From positions 134,519-198,518 of the forward strand of contig WTPW01001275.1 in NCBI GenBank assembly GCA_009809945.1: a stretch of 64,000 nucleotides of DNA, written 5' to 3'. Each line of letters starts with the position of its first letter. The stretch's first letter is position 1. The DNA is from Gigaspora margarita (lineage: Eukaryota; Glomeromycota; Glomeromycetes; Diversisporales; Gigasporaceae). Of the stretch, positions 57,581-64,000 are shown piece after piece. Both the position numbers and the translations under genes were made by a program. The notes under the pieces are model-generated. The model was given only the letters and a program-made list of their open reading frames with translations. It was not told where the DNA came from and ran no database searches.

Positions 57581-58536
57581 AGAATTGGTATTTCTACCAT
57601 GGTATTTTGCTATTTTTAACATAGTTACACAGCATTTTCTATTTTTAGAATTAAAATAATATATCATGTCTAATTCTACTTCTAACTTTAATCATAATCT
57701 AATCCTAATACTAAAAACTAATAAGTAAACTTCTTTGGCTTCTAATTGAAAGTTGTAAAGCTCATTTTTCTGATTTTAATAGTAGTTAAATCATTAAAAT
57801 TAGCCTAGTAGAGCCCAAAATACTTGGGATCAAAGAAGAGAACATAAGGATCAGCAAATGCACTATTACACAAAGCTAGAAAAAGCTATCAAATAAAAAA
57901 TCGTAATTTGCGCATAATTTTATTATTATAATTAACTTTGGGTTCTTAAGTAAAATTATTCTTTGTCTCAAAAAAATGCTAGTTTCTTAAGGTGTATTTT
58001 ATTATTTTCTTAGTAAAATTTTTTATTCCAATAAAAAAGTTTCAAAATGTATGTAAAAAAAAACTAAAGTTAGAAAAAGCCATCAACAAAAATCATAATT
58101 TACGCAGAATTTATTATCAGAATTGACTTTGGGCTCTTAAGTAAAGTTGTTCTTTGGCTCAAAAAAATGCTAGTTTTTAAAACATATTTTATTATTTTCT
58201 TAGTAAATTTTTCACTACAATAAAAATACTTTTCAAATTATATATAAAAAAATAAATAGTTTGTATAACAGTGAATTTGCTGATTCTTATGTTCTCTTCT
58301 TTGATCCCAACTGATTTTGATAATTTAACTGCCATTAGAATCAGAAAAATGAGCTCTACAACCTTAATTAGAAGCCAAAGAAGGTTTACTTATTAATTTT
58401 AGGGTTAGAATTGGGTTAAGGTTAAAGAGAAAGTTAGAATGTAATTTTATAATATAGTATATTAATTCTAAAAATAGAAAATCCTGTGTAAATATAAGAG
58501 AAATAGCAAAATACCATGGTGGAAATAGCAATTCCC
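57581..58536. mobile_element. foldback element with ~280-bp arms and a tandem core
   Basis: The left arm (57581-57870) and right arm (58265-58536) match in reverse complement, including CCATGGTATTTTGCTATTT, CTTTGGCTTCTAATT and GGGATCAAAGAAGAGAACAT. The core is a direct duplication of about 187 bp (about 57880-58070 and 58071-58255), each copy holding GCTCTTAAGTAAAGTTGTTC or a close variant, also found in the palindromic hAT-like element at 14.7-15.0 kb. No ORF and no clear target duplication. Confidence 0.75.
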
Positions 58537-60374
58537 ATTATTAATATGCTCAGTTTAGTTAACAAATATTACAATTCAGCCCAAATTTGCATTTTATTTT
58601 GCCCAAATTAACAAATTTTTACTTTTATTTTCCCAAATTATTTTGCCAAAGTTGTATTCTGCCCAAATTAAATCTCAGTTCTGTCAAAATTTCAATTCTA
58701 CTCAATTTTATATTTTAATTTATAACTTAACTAAGAAGCTTTAGCAATGCACTTTGTAGTAACAGCTTATTGACTTTTTTGAATATTCAAAATAATGATC
58801 TTGAATTAAGCGGAGGATATATATTATTAGTTGAAGCTAAACTTATAGTTATTACAGTTTTAGTTTAAAGTTTAAACCTTCTGCTAATATTTATTTCTTT
58901 ACATATATTTAATAATTTTTATACATAAAAGCTTCTTTATTTATAATGATTTAAATTTAAAATTTTTATAATACTGTATTATAAGATTTTTTGATTAAAA
59001 GTTCTAAATAGTATTGAAACACCATTCTGTAACCACAATTTGTAATACTTTTTGACTGTATCTGAATTAGTTTTATAAATAGATCACAGGCATTATATCC
59101 ATAAAGATAAAGATTTTTCATGTTAAATTATACTTAGTATGTGTTTGAACTTGAACATATAACCTTTCCTATTCATTTTAATAATGTATTTATAGGAATC
59201 TTAAAAAGTGTAACTTTATTTTCAATATTTCTTAATCATTTTACAAAAATTCTAAATAATTTTTTTGATCTTAATTATGTTAAATTATTTTGAAAATTTA
59301 TAAAATTACTATTTTGGGGATTTATAATTAAAGATTTATAAATTTGTTATATGTAGCAGTATATTGGTTATATATAGTGATGCCACTGAAATTGATTTTT
59401 GAAAAAGGTCTATTTCGTCTTCATTAGAGAAAATTAAAATTTTTTATAAGGAAGAGCAAATAAAATTTATATAGATATGTTCCTTTTAATTTCGTCTATT
59501 CAAAAAAAGTATCAAACAATTTCGTCTTTCAAGTAAAATAGGTCAAAAACAATTTCGTCTTCAAATTTTAATTTCAGGTTTTCAAACCTGAAATGCTTTT
59601 GTCCTCATGTATAGTTATATACCTTCATGGGCCAGATTAGTGATGAGATCCTAAAATTCGTTTTAAATCAAAATATGATCCTAAATGAATAACAGAGATA
59701 TTTTGTATTTTTAAAGTTTAGATTTATTACATTCACAAGACTTCTTTCATTTTCTTCCTTGTTAAGTATCTTTTACTTTTCGTTAGCAACTCTACTGGTT
59801 TAAAAAAATTTGTTACATCATTTAAAAAAGTAACAATAAAAAAAAATCTCTTAATTAAAAAAATGAAGACTCTCTAGATCAACTTGAAACATTTCTATAT
59901 TTTCATAAACCACTTTAATTTACAATAACTGGAGGGAGGACTTTTCAAACATGAATTGAGATATGTACTTAATTCTCATATACAACCTTGTAGTTACATT
60001 ATGTTTAAATTATAGAAGCATTTTATTTAAAATTTATATGTATAATATTATTATATATTATTAAGATAAAAAAAACCTTAATTTAAAACTAAGGAAAAAT
60101 TTTAAAAACATATAATAATATAAAAAAAAAACAAATAAGAAAAAAAAATATAATATAAAAAAAGTGAAATAAGATAATAAATACCAAATAAAAACAAATA
60201 AAACCAAATAAAACCAAATGATAAGAACAATAGAATTGCAATTTTTTTAATTCTGAAAAAGTCAACCCTAACCTTTTATCCCTACTAATGTTACTCTGCT
60301 CTTAAATTATAAATAACATCGAATTTCTACTACTTAAAGGAAATCATTATTTCTAAAGGGATTTAAAATTTATT
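58537..60374. other. gene-free stretch downstream of the ankyrin gene
   Basis: ATTTCAGGTTTTCAAACCTGAAAT-type hairpin at 59571-59594 (perfect 24-bp near-palindrome) and several TTTCGTCTT words (59415-59570) are the only structure. A possible poly(A) signal for the minus-strand ankyrin gene, AATAAA, lies at 60374-60369, next to its stop codon, but AT-richness makes this weak. Confidence 0.45.
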
Positions 60375-63300
60375 TTAAAAAAGATCAATTTCATATTCTT
60401 TGTAATAGTTTTCTACCATGAGACTCGAATTAGTGCTATTTTTTGTATACTTCATATATGATCCATGCCCGACTAATTCCAAGTCTACTTTGTCATATTT
60501 TTTCAGTTTACTAAATCCAGCATTATTAGTAGGTTCAAGTTTTATTTTCCACATAGTATAAGGGCTAAGCATTAGTTCTCCTTTTTTAATTTTATTATAT
60601 ACTTCATTTTTTCTAAGCGGTTTGTTTCTGTCATCCTCTGTTTTTTCAAAACTATAAGTAATAACTTGTTTATCACTTATTATCATATAGTACTTATCTC
60701 CATATCTATAATATGAGTTGCCTAAATGAACCATTTCAATATCAAAGTATTCAAGCTTATGATCAATATTATCTTGTATTGTCTTATCTATTGATTTGAA
60801 TCTAATACCTATCTCATTAAATTTGATTGCACTTTTATTAGAATCACTTTTTATTATATCTGCCTTTATAGTTACTTCATCTCCATTTAGCAACTTTGAT
60901 ATTTCTTGGCTATAGTTTTTATTTTCCCACACAAAAAATGGCTGTGATGTTTTATTTTCACTGTTAAAGTCAGTATCTATCAAAGAGCTATCATTGTCAT
61001 TAGAATTTGTCTTGCATTCTTCAACTTTTAAATGTAGTTCTTTTATTTGCTGTTCAATATTATTAATATCTTTATTATTATCATCCGATAGTGAATGTAA
61101 GATATCTGAATACATATTTGCAAATGGAAATACCCATTGCTTGAATGCGCTTGTGGCTCTTTTAAAATGCCCAAATATAATATTGGTTCTTATTTCTTGT
61201 TTTAATTCATTAATAGCAATGTTTAGTTCTTCATCCTCTATTTCAGTAATTATCGAGAAATAAGTATGTGCAATATAATTAGCAAGCTTTGCTTGATCAT
61301 AATAGTCTTGTATACGATCATATATATTGATAAGAGTAGTTATTCCTTCATCCAACCTTTCTATATAATGGGTTACATCATCCTGTATTTCAAATCCTTT
61401 AGAGATTTTTTGAATTTCAGATTTGATGTCTTTTAATGAAGTTTGTACTTGCCATTTAGTTAAATCAAGAAAAACATGAGATTTTTTATCTATTTCGTTT
61501 TCTATATTATTAATACCATCTTGTATCCTTTGAAGCATAGGAATAATAGCATTATTAATATTTTCTTCATATTGTTTTAATTTTTTAATATCGTCTTCTG
61601 CTTGCTCAATTGATTTATTTAATGCATCAAGTTCTTCATCTTTTTTATATTTGTCATATAATTCAATTACCATTTCAGTATTTGTAATTGCAATATTAAG
61701 ATTTTGTATTACTTCTAATTCTGCATTTGTTCTTTGACTGGCAGTAGTATTTTCATCATTCTTTTTTAATTCTTCTAACTTTTTTTGCGTTTGTTCTAAT
61801 TCATCTTTAATTTCTTTTACCATTTTTGCAGAATCAATATTACTTAATAAATTTCGAATTTTATTTAAATTTTTTTTTATATTATTGTTAAGCAAATCTG
61901 GATATTTGTCACATTCTTTAGATAGGTTTATTAACTGTTGTTCTGCAATTTTTATCTCATTTTTTTTAATTTCTTTATCCTCAACCACTTTTTTCATGTT
62001 GTTTAATGAATCTCTTATGTCTGATGGAATTTTAAAATCCGGTTCACTATTATTATTTTTTGAAATAAATGCTTCAGCTATATTGACACCACCTTTTATT
62101 ACATCACCAGCCACTCCAATAGGACCACCGGCAACACTTATTGTTTGACCTATAATTTTTACGATTCCTAATGTTTGTCTTAATACTAATTTATCCTTTA
62201 ATTCTCTCTGCCTTCTTTCTAAAGTTAACTCATTTTTTTCTGCTTTTTCTAATAATTTTTTTGTCTCATCAAGTAGTAAATCTATTTTTTTATTTATTTC
62301 ATTGACAATATTATCTATTTCATTTTTAATCTGATTACTAACGGTCTTATAAGCTTCTTCAACTTTTGACCTAATTTCTTTTTTAAATTCATGTGTACGA
62401 TGTTGCATTTCTTCATCTTTTAATAATTCAATATGATTTATTATCATCTTAAAATATCCATTTATATCAATTATTAAATTAGACTTCAATTCCAATTTGA
62501 AGTTGCAAATCTTACTAAGAATGCACGTATACAAATAGCTAAGTGCATATTTATCTTTTTCATCACTAAAATATTTTGCAAAATTTTCAATAAGCTTTAA
62601 AAAAATTTGATATAAAGAAATAAAATCGATATCATTATTATCTTTTAGTTTGGATTGTTTTTCTAAATTTTGAAAATTTTTAATTAGTCCCTTTGTGGAA
62701 TAGTAAAGCTTAAATTTGCAATAATTATTCAATTGAATATTATCTAATTGGTTCAAAAAACTTTTTAATTGAAAATTGTCTACTTTTTTGTTTTTTAAAA
62801 GCTTAAAAACATCAACTTGACAAGAAATTACAGCCATATGTAGTGGTTTCCAACCATTTTTATTTATACAATTAATATCTGCATTTTGATCTAGTAAAAA
62901 TTCTACAATTTCTATATGTCCATTCACCACAGCTTCATATAAAGCTGTTTCATTACTTTGGTCAATAGCATTAATTAATTTAGAATTTTTTTCTATAAAG
63001 TATTTTACCATTTCTTTGTCATCTACAAATGCGGCCCAGTGAAGTGGTGTCCTGTCACTCTCATCAATAATTTTATCAAAATTTGCCCCATGCTCTAGCA
63101 AAAATTTAATAATTTCAATATCCTCTTTTCCTGCAGTATGATGCAATATCATATTATTATCTGTTTTTTCACTTAATAATAACTTAACAACAACATTGTA
63201 TTTTTTCTTGGCAGAAAAATAAATATAATTGAAATATTGTTTGTTAAAATCTTTATCAATGCTAGCTTCTATTTCCAGTAAANATTTGACTGTTGTTATA

Positions 63301-63836
63301 TGCNTCCTCTCTGCAGCCAAGTNTAATGCTATTTTACTATCTTTATCCTTAGCTCTAATAATATCACGTTCATNTTTTAGCAAAATTTTAATTACTTCTA
63401 TATGTCCTGCGGCAGCAGCAAAGTGTAATGAAGTCCAACCATCTTTGCTAACANCTTTAATAATGTCAGCCTTTTTTTCAAGCAAAATCTGAACGATTTG
63501 TTGATGACCATGATACGCTGCCTTGTGTAAAGCTGTTTCATCTTTATCATTGGCATGTTTAATATCAACACCGTGGTTTATCAAAATATCAATAACCTTG
63601 TTATGGCCTTTTTCTGCTGCAAATAATAAAGGTGTATTGTAATGATTATCGACGGCATCAACTTGAGCTTTGTTTTTTATTAGAATTTCAGCAATAGTTG
63701 AATAACCACATTTTGCAGCCCAATGTAAAGCCGTTTTGCCATTTTGATTTTGATGATTAACTTTAGCTTTGTGCTTCTTTATTAAAGAATTAATATCAGA
63801 TTCTATCTGCGATATCGACCTATCAATATTTACCAA
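60375..63836 (-). CDS. ankyrin-repeat protein with long helical region, 5' end incomplete
   Basis: An open frame of 1153 codons. Residues ~32-358 hold about ten ankyrin repeats (for example NGKTALHWAAKCGYSTIAEI, DRTPLHWAAF, NGWKPLHMAV; the sixth is degenerate). Residues ~360-480 are a linker; ~480-900 are strongly helical or coiled coil, interrupted at about 557-592 by a Gly/Ile/Val-rich segment (ISVAGGPIGVAGDVIKGG) like a membrane-active or hairpin helix; ~990-1153 form a separate Tyr/Lys-rich domain (HLGNSYYRYGDKYYMI, KKYDKVDLELVGHGSY). It has no signal peptide and no enzyme motif that I know. No ATG precedes the repeats: the frame opens at a stop at 63870-63872 and residue 1 is TTG, so translation must start in an upstream exon; AG sites at 63820-63821 or 63807-63808 could be the acceptor. 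Five ambiguous bases hit residues ~128-185. An intron argues for a nuclear gene rather than bacterial contamination. Role unknown; ankyrins usually bind protein partners. Confidence 0.75.
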   Translation of the reverse strand: MVNIDRSISQIESDINSLIKKHKAKVNHQNQNGKTALHWAAKCGYSTIAEILIKNKAQVDAVDNHYNTPLLFAAEKGHNKVIDILINHGVDIKHANDKDETALHKAAYHGHQQIVQILLEKKADIIKXVSKDGWTSLHFAAAAGHIEVIKILLKXERDIIRAKDKDSKIALXLAAERXHITTVKXLLEIEASIDKDFNKQYFNYIYFSAKKKYNVVVKLLLSEKTDNNMILHHTAGKEDIEIIKFLLEHGANFDKIIDESDRTPLHWAAFVDDKEMVKYFIEKNSKLINAIDQSNETALYEAVVNGHIEIVEFLLDQNADINCINKNGWKPLHMAVISCQVDVFKLLKNKKVDNFQLKSFLNQLDNIQLNNYCKFKLYYSTKGLIKNFQNLEKQSKLKDNNDIDFISLYQIFLKLIENFAKYFSDEKDKYALSYLYTCILSKICNFKLELKSNLIIDINGYFKMIINHIELLKDEEMQHRTHEFKKEIRSKVEEAYKTVSNQIKNEIDNIVNEINKKIDLLLDETKKLLEKAEKNELTLERRQRELKDKLVLRQTLGIVKIIGQTISVAGGPIGVAGDVIKGGVNIAEAFISKNNNSEPDFKIPSDIRDSLNNMKKVVEDKEIKKNEIKIAEQQLINLSKECDKYPDLLNNNIKKNLNKIRNLLSNIDSAKMVKEIKDELEQTQKKLEELKKNDENTTASQRTNAELEVIQNLNIAITNTEMVIELYDKYKKDEELDALNKSIEQAEDDIKKLKQYEENINNAIIPMLQRIQDGINNIENEIDKKSHVFLDLTKWQVQTSLKDIKSEIQKISKGFEIQDDVTHYIERLDEGITTLINIYDRIQDYYDQAKLANYIAHTYFSIITEIEDEELNIAINELKQEIRTNIIFGHFKRATSAFKQWVFPFANMYSDILHSLSDDNNKDINNIEQQIKELHLKVEECKTNSNDNDSSLIDTDFNSENKTSQPFFVWENKNYSQEISKLLNGDEVTIKADIIKSDSNKSAIKFNEIGIRFKSIDKTIQDNIDHKLEYFDIEMVHLGNSYYRYGDKYYMIISDKQVITYSFEKTEDDRNKPLRKNEVYNKIKKGELMLSPYTMWKIKLEPTNNAGFSKLKKYDKVDLELVGHGSYMKYTKNSTNSSLMVENYYKEYEIDLF

Positions 63837-63883
63837 AAGATTATATAGAAATAATAATGAAAATTTAATTTAATAAATATATA

Positions 63884-64000
63884 TAATCGAACTTACAAAC
63901 TGGTAGTTAATGTAATTGATTAAAATATTATTTAATAATAATTAACGTTAATATTTAAATTCTGATTTAACAAATGAATATACGACGTAATCGAACTTAC
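63884..64000 (-). other. candidate intron or 5' region of the ankyrin gene
   Basis: On the minus strand GTAAGTTCGATTA occurs twice, at 64000-63988 and 63896-63884. GTAAGT is the commonest fungal donor, and TTAACTACCAG (63910-63900) looks like a branch point plus acceptor. One reading is an intron starting at the window edge; another starts at 63896. The upstream coding exon would then lie beyond the window. Confidence 0.4.

Noticed and set aside
60994..63492. Plus-strand frames of 87-89 codons
   Set aside because: They are antisense shadows of the ankyrin gene.

Overview
The window is a repeat-dense, very AT-rich (roughly three quarters A+T by eye) piece of a eukaryotic nuclear genome. The retroelement proteins (a jockey/I/Tad-like LINE with endonuclease, reverse transcriptase and RNase H; an rve integrase family; a Gag-like coiled-coil protein), the tRNA-headed SINEs and the many hAT/Mutator/pogo-type foldback elements look most like the genome of an arbuscular mycorrhizal fungus (Glomeromycotina, for example Rhizophagus or Gigaspora relatives). 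That is inferred from family resemblance, not from a database search. No housekeeping gene, rRNA or convincing tRNA gene was found. Two assembly gaps (19691-20115 and 40595-40871) lie inside palindromic or A-rich repeats.

Layout. 1-12 kb: gene-free, with hairpins, a minisatellite and short inverted-repeat elements; three hAT-like non-autonomous elements (9.6-11.4 kb) keep exact or near-exact 8-bp target duplications, two of them back to back. 13-18.5 kb: a decayed Gag-like gene (minus strand), split by a 1.37-kb hAT-like element that is one huge palindrome; a divergent plus-strand integrase pseudogene; and two small broken ORFs. No polymerase is seen, so this may be an unusual integrase-based mobile element. 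18.5-20.7 kb: a 21-bp tandem repeat interrupted by a hAT-like element built from alternating palindromes. 21-28 kb: a truncated LINE tail, then a nest of a Mutator-like element carrying a SINE and a hAT-like element, which itself carries a pogo-like MITE, then a second, ~1-kb SINE type. 28-31.7 kb: five MITE-like elements, one nested. 31.7-40.2 kb: one complete but mutated LINE flanked by a 17-bp target duplication, with antisense coiled-coil ORFs inside it. 40.3-43.5 kb: a hAT MITE and a second palindrome array. 44-49 kb: three SINEs and several MITEs. 49-60 kb: almost gene-free, with scattered MITEs and short repeats. 60.4-64 kb: the one large intact reading frame, a minus-strand ankyrin-repeat protein with a long helical region and a distinct C-terminal domain; its first exon seems to lie at or beyond the window edge.

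The most unusual structures are (i) two arrays in which two different palindromes alternate with centres about 163 bp apart, close to a nucleosome repeat; (ii) the integrase/Gag-like/small-ORF block without polymerase; and (iii) the ankyrin plus helical-bundle protein. Nearly every other gene is a mobile-element gene in decay, so the genes do not form a pathway. The window reads as a record of successive insertions whose order can often be worked out from target-site duplications.
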